Origin: Pseudomonas protegens
Lineage (GTDB): Bacteria; Pseudomonadota; Gammaproteobacteria; Pseudomonadales; Pseudomonadaceae
Assembly: GCF_013407925.2 (NCBI RefSeq)
Contig: NZ_CP060201.1
Span: 3,534,001-3,598,000, forward strand
DNA length: 64,000 nt
Reading direction: 5' to 3'
The notes under the pieces were generated by a model. It saw only the letters and a list, made by a program, of their open reading frames with translations. It made no database searches and had not been told where the DNA came from. Numbering within the stretch: the stretch's first letter is position 1; every line of letters starts with the position of its first letter. The position numbers and the translations under genes were made by a program. Below, in pieces: positions 27,063 to 38,440 of this stretch.

Positions 27063-29936
27063 ATGTCCCAGTCGCCATCCCTGAGCCAGTTACGCGAGCC
27101 CAACGCTTTTCTCAACCGGCACCTGGGTCCCGATGCCCAGGAACAGCAGGCGATGCTCGCCAGCCTCGGGCTGGGCAGCCGGACCGAGCTGATCGAGCAG
27201 ACGGTGCCACCGGGAATCCGCTTCAATCGCGCCCTGGACCTGCCACCGGCGCTGGATGAACAGGCCGCCCTGGCCAAGCTCAAGGGTTATGCCGCGCAGA
27301 ACCAGGTCTGGACCAGCCTGATCGGCATGGGCTATCACGGCACCCTGACGCCCACCGTTATCCTGCGCAACGTGCTGGAGAACCCCGGCTGGTACACCGC
27401 CTACACGCCCTATCAACCGGAAATCGCCCAGGGCCGGCTCGAAGCGCTGCTCAACTTCCAGCAGATGACCATCGACCTTACCGGCCTCGACCTGGCCAAC
27501 GCCTCGTTGCTCGACGAGGCGACGGCGGCCGCCGAAGCCATGGCCCTGGCCAAGCGCGTGACCAAGTCCAGGAGCAATCTGTTCTTTGTCGATGAACACT
27601 GCCATCCGCAGACCCTTTCCGTGGTGCGTACCCGGGCCGAAGGGTTTGGCTTCGAACTGATCGTCGACGCTGTGGATAACTTGCCCGCGCATCAGGTGTT
27701 CGGTGCCCTGCTGCAATACCCGGATACCCACGGCGAGATTCGCGACCTGCGGCCGTTGATCGACCATCTGCACGCCCAGCAGGCCCTGGCCTGTGTCGCC
27801 GCCGATCTGCTCAGCCTGCTGGTGCTGACCCCGCCCGGCGAGCTGGGGGCCGACGTGGTGCTGGGGTCCTCCCAGCGCTTCGGCGTGCCCATGGGCTACG
27901 GCGGTCCGCATGCGGCGTTTTTCGCCTGCCGTGACGAGTACAAGCGCGCCATGCCCGGGCGCATCATCGGCGTGTCCAAGGATGCCCGGGGCCAGGTGGC
28001 CCTGCGCATGGCCCTGCAAACCCGCGAGCAACATATCCGCCGCGAGAAGGCCAACTCCAACATCTGCACCGCCCAGGTGCTGCTGGCCAACATCGCCGGC
28101 TTCTATGCGGTCTATCACGGCCCGGCGGGGCTCAAGCGCATTGCCCAGCGGGTGCATCGGCTGACCTGCATTCTCGCCGCCGGCCTTGAGCGCAAGGGGA
28201 TCACCCGGGTCAACCGGCACTTCTTCGACACCCTGACCCTGGAGGTCGGGGGCAGCCAGACGGCGATCATCGACAGCGCCAGGGCGCAGCAGATCAACCT
28301 GCGGATTCTCGGGCGCGGCCGGCTGGGCCTGAGCCTGGATGAAACCTGTGACGAAACCACCGTGGCCCGGCTGCTGGATGTGTTTCTTGGCGCCGACCAC
28401 GGGCTGGACGTTGGCGAACTGGACGCCGAGGCGCTGGAGTCGGGGCTGCCTGATGCGCTGCTGCGGCGCAGCCCCTGCCTGACCCATCCGGTGTTCAGCG
28501 CCCATCACAGCGAAACCGAGATGCTGCGCTACCTCAAGCAACTGGAGAACAAGGACCTGGCGCTCAACCAGTCGATGATCCCCCTGGGCTCCTGCACCAT
28601 GAAGCTCAATGCCAGCAGCGAGATGATCCCCATCACCTGGCCGGAATTCGCCAACCTGCATCCTTTCGTCCCGCGGGAGCAGGCCGTCGGTTACACCTTG
28701 ATGATCGAGGAGCTGGAGCGTTGGCTGTGCGCCATCACCGGGTTCGACGCGGTCTGCATGCAGCCCAACTCCGGGGCCCAGGGCGAGTACGCCGGGTTGC
28801 TGGCGATTCGTCGCTACCACGAGAGCCGCCAGCAAGGCGGGCGGCACATCTGCCTGATACCGGCCTCGGCCCATGGCACCAACCCGGCGTCGGCGCAGAT
28901 GGCCGGGATGCAGGTGGTGATCGTCGAATGCGACGAGTCCGGCAACGTCGATCTGGAAGATCTCAAGGCCAAGGCCGCCGAAGCCGGCGATCGCCTGTCC
29001 TGCCTGATGGCCACTTATCCATCGACCCACGGTGTCTATGAGGAGGGCATCAGCCAGGTCTGCGAAGTTATCCACAGCCACGGCGGCCAGGTGTACATGG
29101 ATGGCGCCAACCTCAACGCCCAGGTCGGGCTGGCCAGGCCGGCGGACATCGGCGCCGACGTCTCCCACATGAACCTGCACAAGACCTTCTGCATTCCCCA
29201 CGGCGGTGGTGGCCCGGGCATGGGGCCCATCGGCGTGCGCGCCCATCTGGCGCCCTTTGTCGCCAATCACCCGGTGGTGCCGCTCGACGGACCGCTGGCG
29301 GAGAACGGCGCGGTCAGCGCGGCGCCCTGGGGCAGCGCCAGTATCCTGCCCATCAGCTGGATGTACATCGCCCTGATGGGGCCGCAACTGGCGGATGCCA
29401 GCGAGGTGGCGATCCTGGCCGCCAACTACCTGGCCGCTCAGCTCAACGGCGCCTTCCCGGTGCTGTTCAGCGGGCGTAATGGCCGGGTGGCCCATGAATG
29501 CATTCTCGACCTGCGACCGCTCAAGGCCCTGACCGGCATCAGCGAGGAGGATGTGGCCAAGCGCCTGATGGATTACGGCTTCCATGCCCCGACCATGTCG
29601 TTCCCGGTGCCGGGCACCTTGATGGTGGAGCCCACCGAAAGCGAGTCCAAGGCCGAGCTGGATCGCTTTGTCGAGGCCATGCTGAGCATCCGCGCCGAGA
29701 TCGCCCAGGTCCAGGAGGGCAACTGGCCGGCCGAGGACAATCCGCTCAAGGGCGCGCCCCATACCCTGGCGGATATCGCCGGGACCTGGGAGCGGCCTTA
29801 CAGCATCGAGCAGGCGGTGCTGCCCAGCGACCACGCGCGGGCCCACAAGTACTGGCCGACGGTCAACCGGGTGGACAACGTCTACGGTGATCGCAACCTG
29901 TTCTGCGCCTGTGTCCCGGTGGCGGCCTACCGCTGA
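27063..29936 (+). CDS. gcvP: glycine dehydrogenase (decarboxylating), P protein
   Basis: 957 residues, full length. It decarboxylates glycine and passes the aminomethyl group to the H-protein lipoate. Both halves of the fused alpha-beta P protein are visible: [17 protein letters not shown] and [20 protein letters not shown] early, then [20 protein letters not shown]. The PLP lysine is Lys707 in [20 protein letters not shown]. It is separated from gcvT-gcvH by the antiparallel aminotransferase gene. The DAPG operon converges on it 7 bases beyond its stop. Confidence 0.97.
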   Translation: MSQSPSLSQLREPNAFLNRHLGPDAQEQQAMLASLGLGSRTELIEQTVPPGIRFNRALDLPPALDEQAALAKLKGYAAQNQVWTSLIGMGYHGTLTPTVILRNVLENPGWYTAYTPYQPEIAQGRLEALLNFQQMTIDLTGLDLANASLLDEATAAAEAMALAKRVTKSRSNLFFVDEHCHPQTLSVVRTRAEGFGFELIVDAVDNLPAHQVFGALLQYPDTHGEIRDLRPLIDHLHAQQALACVAADLLSLLVLTPPGELGADVVLGSSQRFGVPMGYGGPHAAFFACRDEYKRAMPGRIIGVSKDARGQVALRMALQTREQHIRREKANSNICTAQVLLANIAGFYAVYHGPAGLKRIAQRVHRLTCILAAGLERKGITRVNRHFFDTLTLEVGGSQTAIIDSARAQQINLRILGRGRLGLSLDETCDETTVARLLDVFLGADHGLDVGELDAEALESGLPDALLRRSPCLTHPVFSAHHSETEMLRYLKQLENKDLALNQSMIPLGSCTMKLNASSEMIPITWPEFANLHPFVPREQAVGYTLMIEELERWLCAITGFDAVCMQPNSGAQGEYAGLLAIRRYHESRQQGGRHICLIPASAHGTNPASAQMAGMQVVIVECDESGNVDLEDLKAKAAEAGDRLSCLMATYPSTHGVYEEGISQVCEVIHSHGGQVYMDGANLNAQVGLARPADIGADVSHMNLHKTFCIPHGGGGPGMGPIGVRAHLAPFVANHPVVPLDGPLAENGAVSAAPWGSASILPISWMYIALMGPQLADASEVAILAANYLAAQLNGAFPVLFSGRNGRVAHECILDLRPLKALTGISEEDVAKRLMDYGFHAPTMSFPVPGTLMVEPTESESKAELDRFVEAMLSIRAEIAQVQEGNWPAEDNPLKGAPHTLADIAGTWERPYSIEQAVLPSDHARAHKYWPTVNRVDNVYGDRNLFCACVPVAAYR

Positions 29937-29943
29937 GTCCGCC

Positions 29944-30876
29944 TCAGTAGTGCTGGCGTAGCCGCGTCGGGCGGGTGCCCTGGGCGCGGCCCCGGTGTGG
30001 CTGGCTCTCCAGGGGATAGAGGTGCAGCAGCTCTTCTTCGCTGACCTGGTTGCTCAGGCCCAGCTCCAGCTCCGGGCAGTCCAGGTCCAGCCAGTCGCCG
30101 TGCTGCAGTTGCAGTTCGTTCTCGCGCCGGCTGGCGCTGTGGAACACGTAGTGGACCATGCCCGGTTGCAGGAACTGCTCGTTTTGTTCGAGGAACGTCT
30201 GGGAATACTTGCGCAGCGCCCACCAGCTCTGCAGATCGAGGTGGTAGCTGAGGTAGGACAACTGCGCGCCCTGGCGTTCCACCCGGACATTGAGCGACAG
30301 GCTGTGCTGCAGCTCGCCAAGGATCAGCGCCGGGGCGATGGCGCATTGGCGCAGCCGCGATTGCGCGCAGGCACTGGCGTCCTGGCGGCTCAACAGCGGG
30401 TCGTGGATGTCCTGGCCCAGGCTGAAACCGACAAACCGCAGTTGCTTGAAGTGATCCACCAGGTACACACAGACCACCCCCGGCTGGCTGCTGATGCTCA
30501 GGGCGTGGTAGGGGATCGTCAGCGCCTCGCCATCGGTCTTGAGCAGGTTGCCGTTGCCCTTGTAGAACCAGCCCTGGTGCGTGTGCGCGGTGTTCAGGGT
30601 GACCTCGCAGACCTGGGCCAGCAGGCTGTCGCTGGGCTTGAGCGGCGGGCGCAGCGGTCCTTGCACAAGGCCTTCGGCAGGCAGCTGGGGATGGGCCGGA
30701 AGGCCGCGCAGGTGTTCGCTCCAGCTCAGATGGCGGCGAGCGCAGAACTGCAACGTCTCGTACAGCCCGCCATGTTCGGAAAGGGCACGCAGGCTCTGGC
30801 CATTGTGAAAGTCGAACAGCCCGATGGCGCGCTGATCCTTGTGGCAGACATCCAGCAACAGCAGGTAATCGTCCAT
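29944..30876 (-). CDS. phlI: last gene of the DAPG operon; predicted FAH-fold (AraD1/GguC-like) protein, probable PhlI
   Basis: 310 residues, starting 6 bases after the phlE stop, so part of phlACBDE. From memory the sequence follows the AraD1/GguC branch of the fumarylacetoacetate hydrolase superfamily: QGWFYKGNGN (101-110), YLVDHFKQLRFVGFSLGQD (138-156), RQDASACAQSRLRQCAIAPA (164-183), then PGMVHYVFHS (238-247) and GDWLDL (260-265). In active relatives the stretch before YLV reads like EEPE and supplies metal-ligating glutamates. Here it is SSQPG (129-133), so the usual metal site looks lost. The name phlI rests on recalled gene order; the function is unknown. Confidence 0.72.
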   Translation of the reverse strand: MDDYLLLLDVCHKDQRAIGLFDFHNGQSLRALSEHGGLYETLQFCARRHLSWSEHLRGLPAHPQLPAEGLVQGPLRPPLKPSDSLLAQVCEVTLNTAHTHQGWFYKGNGNLLKTDGEALTIPYHALSISSQPGVVCVYLVDHFKQLRFVGFSLGQDIHDPLLSRQDASACAQSRLRQCAIAPALILGELQHSLSLNVRVERQGAQLSYLSYHLDLQSWWALRKYSQTFLEQNEQFLQPGMVHYVFHSASRRENELQLQHGDWLDLDCPELELGLSNQVSEEELLHLYPLESQPHRGRAQGTRPTRLRQHY

Positions 30877-30882
30877 GATTCT

Positions 30883-32159
30883 CTAGTCCTTGAGGGGCAA
30901 GCGGGCGGGGAGGATAGGCAGCGGCCCTGGGGCCTTGGCGCGCTGGGGCTGGCGCGCACTGTCCTTGAGCAGCAACGACAGCAACAAGCCGGCCAGGCTG
31001 CCGCTCAGGGCCACGTACAGGATCGACGGCAGGCCGAAATGGCTGGCGGCAAACCCGGCCACGGCCGGTGACAGGCCGCCGCCGAGGATCTCGCCGAAAC
31101 CCACGACAATCCCGGTCGCCGTCGGCAGCAGGGCCGGGGCCACGGATTCACTGGTCAGCGGGCCCACCGTCATGCAGATCAGGCTGAAATTGAAAAACGA
31201 CAGCAGGAACAGCAGCAGGAACAGCAGCCAGGGAATCGCCGGGCTGACGATCAGCAGGCCCACCAGGGTGCTGCTGGTCATGAAGCACACCGACACCACC
31301 GGCTTGCGCCCGAGGCGGTCGGACAGGCCGGGAATGATCAGCTGGCCGATGAAGCCGCCCAGGCCGATGGCCGAGATGACCAGGGCCATGGACAGGTTCT
31401 GCAGGTGCAGATGGTCGGTCAGGTAGCTGGGCAGCATGGCGCAAAGCACGAACTGGCAAGTGAGGTGCAGAACATGATGAGGATGTTCAGGCTGACGTTG
31501 CCGCTCTTGAAGGCCGCCAGCCATTGGCTCCCGGCGCTGGCGTCGGAGGCGCTACGGGGTGTTGCCGGCAGCGGCCGGTAGGCCTTCCACAGGTAGCCGG
31601 CCAGGAGCAGGCCGGGCAGGGCGATGATCGCGAAGACCGCGCGCCAGGAACCGGTCAGTTGCAGCAGGCCGGCGGCGATCAGCGGCCCCAGGCACAGGCC
31701 GAGGATCGGAAACAGCGCCTGCTGGATACCCAGGTTCAGGCCGCGCCGGTCGGGGCGCGAGACTTCGTTGGTGACAATGATGCTGGTCGGGGTGAAGGCG
31801 CCTTCGCAGATGCCCATCAGCCCGCGCAGGATCACCAGCCCGAGTACCCCGCTGGCCAGCGCGGAGAAGCCGGACAGCAGCGACAGCACGGTGATGGAGA
31901 TCACCAGCACGCGGCGGGTGCCCAGGCGCTCGATCACGCCGCCCATGCCCAGGGCGGACAGCCCCCAGGTCAAGGCCAGCGCGGCGGACAGGTAGCCCAG
32001 GTCCTGATAGTCCAGTTGCAGGTCGTGCATGATCACCGGGAACAGCGGCAGGATGATGAAGCGGTCCAGCCCCACCAGCCCGAAGCTCAGTGACAGCAGC
32101 AGCACCATGGTTCTTTCGTAACGGCTGTCGGCAGCCGTGGTCGGTATTCCAGTGTTCAT
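30883..32159 (-). pseudogene. phlE: phlE, MFS efflux protein gene, frameshifted
   Basis: PhlE is the DAPG-locus major facilitator exporter. The reading frame is split. From ATG 32159 it reads MNTGIPTTAADSRYERTM through helices and the MFS motif region GVIERLGTRRVLV to LNILIMFCT, then passes into a short wrong tail ending at 31419. The rest (LTCQFVLCAMLPSYL onward, with GLSDRLGRKP) lies in another frame ending at 30883. Restoring one base near 31464-31465, for example CC to CCC on the coding strand, gives an intact 425-residue, 12-helix protein. It is either a real one-base deletion or a sequencing error. Confidence 0.85.
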
Positions 32160-32211
32160 CGCTCAGCTTCCTTGTGAAACCATGAACCCGGCGCGGGGCG
32201 CCGTTAGGGTG

Positions 32212-32250
32212 CGACCCGAGGGGGCCGTGCAGCCCGGCAACCTCGGGTCG
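32212..32250 (-). other. intercistronic hairpin between phlD and phlE
   Basis: Perfect 10-bp stem CGACCCGAGG (32212-32221) / CCTCGGGTCG (32241-32250) with a G+C-rich loop that can pair further. It lies 21 bases after the phlD stop in the transcript and 53 before phlE. No T-tract follows, so mRNA stabilisation or processing is more likely than termination. Confidence 0.7.
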
Positions 32251-32270
32251 GACAGACGCAGGGCGCTACT

Positions 32271-33320
32271 TCAGGCGGTCCACTGGCCTACCGCCATTTC
32301 TGCGGTGAAGCCCGGGCCGAAGGCCGCCAGCAGGCCGATGTCGCCCTGCTTCAGATTGGAATCGAACTGGCGCTTGAGCACGTCGAACACCACCACGCTG
32401 GCAATGTTGCCGGCTTCCGACAGGCTGCTGCGCGATTGCGCCACCCGGTTCGAGGCCAGGTCCAGGTGCATCACCAGTTCGTCGAGGATCTTGCGGCCAC
32501 CGGTGTGGAAGATGAAGAAGTCGTTGTGCGCGCAGTTCTGTTCGAAGCTGTCGTAGTTGAGCTTCTCCATCACCGGCGCCACATCCTTGATCGAGTTCAT
32601 CACCGCCTTGTCGAGGGTGAAGTGGAAGCCGGTGTCCTTCACGTCGTACTTGATGTAGTGCTCGCTCTTGGGCAGGAAGAACGACTCGGTCTTCTTGATC
32701 TTGAAGCCGCTGGCCTGGTCATCGGCGCGCAGCACGCAGGCCGACACCGCATCGCCGAACAGCGCCGCGGAGATGAAGGCGTGCAGCTTGGTGTCGTCCG
32801 GCTGGTAGCACAGCGAAGAGAACTCCAGGGACACGATCAGCACGTGGTTGCGCGCATCGAGCCGGGCGAAATCGTTGGCCCGGTTGATGGCCGCGGCGCC
32901 GGCCACGCAGCCCAGCTGGGCGATGGGCAGTTGCACGGTGGAATTGGGCAGGCCGAGGTCGTTGATCAGGTGCGCGGTCAGCGACGGCATCATGAAGCCG
33001 GTGCAGGAGGTGACGATCACCATGCGGATGTCGCTGATCTGCAACCCGGCATTCTCGATGGCCTGGCGCGCTGCGGCCGACGACATCTGCCGCGCTTCAC
33101 GCTCGTAGACGATGCTGCGGTGGGTAAAGCCGGTGTGCACCGCCAGCTCGTCGATCGGCAGCACCAGGTGGCGCTCGTTGACTTCGGTGTTGGCGATCAT
33201 GCGTTTGGCCAGGGCCATGCGCGGATGGTCGGCGTGCAGGTTTTCCAGGTGATCAACCATCTGCTGCTGGGTGATCTTGTGTTGCGGAAACATGACGTGT
33301 GGGAGGCAAAGAGTAGACAT
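32271..33320 (-). CDS. phlD: phloroglucinol synthase PhlD (type III polyketide synthase)
   Basis: 349 residues. It condenses three malonyl-CoA to 3,5-diketoheptanedioate, which cyclises to phloroglucinol. The catalytic triad is visible: Cys138 in [10 protein letters not shown], His272 in FIFHTGG and Asn305 in [10 protein letters not shown], plus [12 protein letters not shown] and the GFGPG-like [10 protein letters not shown] end loop. It is preceded by AAGGA with a small inverted repeat just upstream (33330-33335 / 33343-33348) and flanked on both sides by strong hairpins. It is the key biosynthetic gene of the cluster. Confidence 0.97.
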   Translation of the reverse strand: MSTLCLPHVMFPQHKITQQQMVDHLENLHADHPRMALAKRMIANTEVNERHLVLPIDELAVHTGFTHRSIVYEREARQMSSAAARQAIENAGLQISDIRMVIVTSCTGFMMPSLTAHLINDLGLPNSTVQLPIAQLGCVAGAAAINRANDFARLDARNHVLIVSLEFSSLCYQPDDTKLHAFISAALFGDAVSACVLRADDQASGFKIKKTESFFLPKSEHYIKYDVKDTGFHFTLDKAVMNSIKDVAPVMEKLNYDSFEQNCAHNDFFIFHTGGRKILDELVMHLDLASNRVAQSRSSLSEAGNIASVVVFDVLKRQFDSNLKQGDIGLLAAFGPGFTAEMAVGQWTA

Positions 33321-33491
33321 GATGGGTCCTTGGCTCTAAGTAAGCCAATAAGTTAAGGGGTGGGGATCGTTCCCCGTTAATAGGCACAGGAATCTGTAGG
33401 CCCTAAAGGAAATCAGGACCTTAAGGCAACTTCGAGGCGTGAAGCGGCCGTTGATGTAACTTTTAAGTTGGATTTTATTTTAATGGCTAAC

Positions 33492-33522
33492 TTCAAGGTG
33501 CCTTATATAAAGGCACCTTGAA
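33492..33522 (-). other. intercistronic hairpin between phlB and phlD
   Basis: Perfect 13-bp inverted repeat TTCAAGGTGCCTT (33492-33504) / AAGGCACCTTGAA (33510-33522) with a 5-nt ATATA loop. It starts 7 bases after the phlB stop in the transcript, about 170 bases before phlD. The bases after it on the minus strand are not a T-run. Confidence 0.8.
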
Positions 33523-33529
33523 CAACAAC

Positions 33530-33970
33530 TTATATATCCAGTACGAACTTATAAGCGTATTGCCAGGCCAGGTTGCTTTCGCGCACATGCTTGCGAATCA
33601 CCATGCGCACCGGCGCGCCGACTTTCAGTTGGTGCGGATCGCAGACGTCGACGATCTCCGAGGCGATCACCAGGCCGTCGTCCAGGCGCACCATGGCCAT
33701 GACGCGCGGCACGGTTTCGCCATAACCCATGGCGGCCAGGACCGGGTTCTCGGCGTGGGCCATGACTTCGATCTTGCCCGTGCGCTTGCAGCGGTAAGGC
33801 TTCACGCTCAGGGAATTGCAGGCGCCACAGACGGTGCGCCTTGGGAAGAAGATCTCGTTGCACTCTTCGCACTGGCTGCCTTCGAGGCGGTACTTGCCGC
33901 CATGCTCGCGCCATTCGCGGAGCATGCTGGCGGTAGTCATTCTGTGGATCTGTTCTGGGTACATGGACAT
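33530..33970 (-). CDS. phlB: PhlB, small subunit of the DAPG acetyltransferase
   Basis: 146 residues, DUF35 (OB-fold) protein with an N-terminal zinc ribbon: Cys34, Cys37, Cys48 and Cys51 in GSQCEEC and TVCGACN. The PhlACB complex moves an acetyl group onto phloroglucinol and MAPG to give DAPG; PhlB binds PhlC and helps shape the substrate path. The start has AAGGAG 9 bases upstream. phlC ends 12 bases before it. A 13-bp hairpin follows the stop. Confidence 0.96.
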   Translation of the reverse strand: MSMYPEQIHRMTTASMLREWREHGGKYRLEGSQCEECNEIFFPRRTVCGACNSLSVKPYRCKRTGKIEVMAHAENPVLAAMGYGETVPRVMAMVRLDDGLVIASEIVDVCDPHQLKVGAPVRMVIRKHVRESNLAWQYAYKFVLDI

Positions 33971-33982
33971 GGTCCGGGCTCC

Positions 33983-36297
<2,315 letters not shown>

Positions 36298-36493
36298 TTT
36301 CCTCTTGATTCCATTCTTTTTGAGAAAACTGGGTCGTGCTTGCTCAGAAGCACCCTTGAAACATACGGAAAACAGTTTTTGCTGCCTGACTCTGGTCGGC
36401 ACCGCGTAAACCCTCAGTCCAGAGGGGTTTTACCGCAGGCTCCAAAGAGGGGAAAAGCCACTCGAAAGCTGTTTTTCTTCACCTCATCGTGCT

Positions 36494-36517
36494 ATGATAC
36501 GGAACGTTTCGTTTAAT
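36494..36517. promoter_or_regulatory. phO-type PhlF operator, phlA-proximal
   Basis: ATGATACGGAACGTTTCGTT matches the published PhlF operator pattern ATGATACGAAACGTACCGTA (recalled) at most positions, with an internal imperfect palindrome ACGGAACGTTTCGT (36499-36512). It lies about 200 bases upstream of the phlA start, where phO is described just downstream of the phlA transcription start. PhlF bound here represses the operon, and DAPG releases it. Confidence 0.75.
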
Positions 36518-36668
36518 AATAATTTCAGACGATCCAGTCTCTTGAGAGAAAAGGCTTCAAGCCTCGAATTTGAGAGACTCTGAGTTAAAAGGCCTGATCC
36601 GCTCAACCCTTACGAGAAATTTCAAGAACTAGATGGATCGGTGCAAGAATTTCATGATTCTTTCAAGA

Positions 36669-36693
36669 ATGAAACGAAACGGACCGTTTCATT
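36669..36693. promoter_or_regulatory. second PhlF-like operator, phlF-proximal
   Basis: ATGAAACGAAACGGACCGTT aligns with the recalled PhlF consensus and contains a perfect 15-bp palindrome GAAACGGACCGTTTC (36676-36690). It overlaps TTTCAT (36688-36693), a possible -35 box of phlF with TATACC (36711-36716) 17 bases on. This would let PhlF repress its own gene. Confidence 0.65.
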
Positions 36694-36759
36694 TCGATTC
36701 GAGGGAATCCTATACCCTGCGTTGCGTTTGTCAAGCGCCCTGCCTGGAGATTTTTTATT

Positions 36760-37362
36760 GTGGCTCGTACCCCATCTCGCAGCTCCATCGGCTCTTTGCG
36801 AAGTCCGCATACCCACAAAGCCATCCTCAGTTCCACCATCGAGATCCTCAAGGAATGCGGTTATTCCGGACTCAGCATTGAGTCGGTCGCGCGCCGGGCG
36901 GGTGCCAGCAAGCCGACGATTTATCGGTGGTGGTCGAACAAAGCGGCGTTGATCGCGGAAGTCTATGAAAACGAGAGCGAGCAGGTAAGAAAGTTTCCTG
37001 ATCTCGGCTCATTCAAGGCAGATCTCGACTTTTTACTGCGTAATCTCTGGAAAGTTTGGCGAGAAACCATTTGTGGCGAGGCGTTTCGCTGTGTGATTGC
37101 CGAAGCTCAGTTGGATCCAGCGACATTGACCCAACTCAAGGATCAGTTCATGGAGCGCAGAAGGGAGATGCCGAAAAAACTGGTGGAAAATGCCATCAGC
37201 AATGGTGAATTGCCCAAGGACACCAACCGTGAATTGCTGCTCGATATGATTTTCGGTTTTTGCTGGTATCGGCTGCTGACCGAGCAGTTGACTGCGGAAC
37301 AGGATATTGAGGAATTCACTGATTTACTGATCAACGGTGTCTGTTCTGGCGCGCAACGTTGA
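36760..37362 (+). CDS. phlF: PhlF, TetR-family DAPG-responsive repressor
   Basis: 200 residues. The N-terminal TetR helix-turn-helix (about residues 20-65) includes SIESVARRAGASKPTIYRWW, and the C-terminal domain binds DAPG. PhlF represses phlA from the phO operator; DAPG relieves it, giving autoinduction. The start is GTG 36760 with GGAGA at 36746-36750. The gene is more A+T-rich than phlD or phlA. It is divergent from phlA and convergent with phlG. Confidence 0.96.
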   Translation: MARTPSRSSIGSLRSPHTHKAILSSTIEILKECGYSGLSIESVARRAGASKPTIYRWWSNKAALIAEVYENESEQVRKFPDLGSFKADLDFLLRNLWKVWRETICGEAFRCVIAEAQLDPATLTQLKDQFMERRREMPKKLVENAISNGELPKDTNRELLLDMIFGFCWYRLLTEQLTAEQDIEEFTDLLINGVCSGAQR

Positions 37363-37413
37363 TTCCTTGAGAGCATTGAGCCTGCACAGGATGCGGGCTC
37401 AATGACGGATGTT

Positions 37414-38298
37414 TCAGGCTGAAGCGGCAGCGAACTCCCGATACAGGTCCGGCAGAAAGCTGGCCAGATGATTGAACTCGCACATGTCGTGAACGGCGAA
37501 CTCATAGGCCAGGGTTTCCAGCTCGGTTTCGCCGAAACCACTTTCCTTGAGCAGCGCCGATGCTTTTTCTGCCCCGGGAAAGCGGGCCATCGAGGGGTGC
37601 GAGCCAACCCAGTAGCGGCTGGTCAGGTACATGCCGCCTGGCACCTCCTTGAACAGATGCACCATCAGTGACACCGGCACCTGCGGATGCTCGGCCAGGC
37701 TCATCAGGGCGCTGACGCTGCCATCGATTTTCGCTTCGCGATACAGGTCCGGGTCCAGGCCCAGGCTGGCCGGCTCCTTGAAATCGATGTGCAGGTGCAT
37801 CAGGCGGTCGCCAACATATTCCGAGGCGCAGAAGGTGTTGCCGTACAAGCGCTCCTCGAAACTCAAGGACGCGTCACCCAGGCGCTGGTGGTTCACGCAT
37901 GGATTGCTGACATGGGCGTAGGGGAACCACAGGGTATAGCGCTGCGCTTCCGCCGGGTGCCACATGAACCACCACTTGAACATCTGCGCGGTGCAACCGG
38001 GGAAGAACTTGCGGCTCTGCACATAGGCCATCGGGCCCGGCAGCAGGGCGTAGCCGGACTCTTCGCTGACGAAGTCCGGGTCGAGCAGGCGATTGATGTC
38101 CTCCACACTCGGGGTCAGGGTGTCCTTGAGGTCCATCGGGCCTTGCTGGATCTTGCGCACGGCGGACAGTGGCACGCGCATTTCCGAGCGGAAGTATTTG
38201 GCATACGGCTTGTTCCTGACCGCCGCCTGGTTGCGCAGGAACAGCTTCTGCATGGGCAAGGAGAAGTAGGTGAAGGGGGTCATGACGCGCGCTTCCAT
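37414..38298 (-). CDS. phlG: PhlG, DAPG hydrolase (C-C bond cleaving)
   Basis: 294 residues. It hydrolyses DAPG to the less toxic MAPG plus acetate. The zinc ligands of the published structure fall exactly on His129, Glu160, His270 and Glu274 when the start is set at ATG 38298 ([25 protein letters not shown]). AAGGAT lies upstream of that ATG. The upstream in-frame extension to 38406 is not used. It is divergent from phlH and convergent with phlF. Confidence 0.97.
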   Translation of the reverse strand: MEARVMTPFTYFSLPMQKLFLRNQAAVRNKPYAKYFRSEMRVPLSAVRKIQQGPMDLKDTLTPSVEDINRLLDPDFVSEESGYALLPGPMAYVQSRKFFPGCTAQMFKWWFMWHPAEAQRYTLWFPYAHVSNPCVNHQRLGDASLSFEERLYGNTFCASEYVGDRLMHLHIDFKEPASLGLDPDLYREAKIDGSVSALMSLAEHPQVPVSLMVHLFKEVPGGMYLTSRYWVGSHPSMARFPGAEKASALLKESGFGETELETLAYEFAVHDMCEFNHLASFLPDLYREFAAASA

Positions 38299-38408
38299 GC
38301 TGATATCCTTTGGCTTGAATAGACGAGAGGCCGGCATCTTCCTGTACTCCCTCAATCGTGGTTGCACGAGAAACTGGCGCTTTGTAGCTAAGCAGTGCAT
38401 AAACAAAA

Positions 38409-38426
38409 GTCAAATTTGAATTTAAC
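38409..38426. promoter_or_regulatory. inverted repeat in the phlG-phlH intergenic region
   Basis: GTCAAATTTGAATTTAAC is symmetric except for one pair. It sits 14 bases before the phlH start in the only control region shared by phlG and phlH, a suitable place for the PhlH operator (inference). PhlH is described as repressing phlG. Confidence 0.45.
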
Positions 38427-38440
38427 TTAGTGAGAAAGCC

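Larger units (their letters stand above)
36298..36759. promoter_or_regulatory. phlA-phlF divergent control region
   Basis: 462 gene-free bases, visibly richer in A+T than the flanking cluster. It must hold the phlA promoter (minus) and the phlF promoter (plus). Two PhlF-like operators (36494-36517 and 36669-36693) are listed separately. The long phlA leader is also where Gac/Rsm control is expected in this group, but no strong CANGGA hairpin is evident at the phlA start. Confidence 0.7.

Noticed and set aside
27090..29846. 918-codon open frame on the minus strand opposite gcvP
   Set aside because: A mirror frame of gcvP with biased composition and no recognisable domain.
31145..31524. Independent second gene in the 3' half of phlE
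   Set aside because: The continuation LTCQFVLCAMLPSYL matches the missing part of the MFS protein; there is no ribosome site or natural start in that frame.
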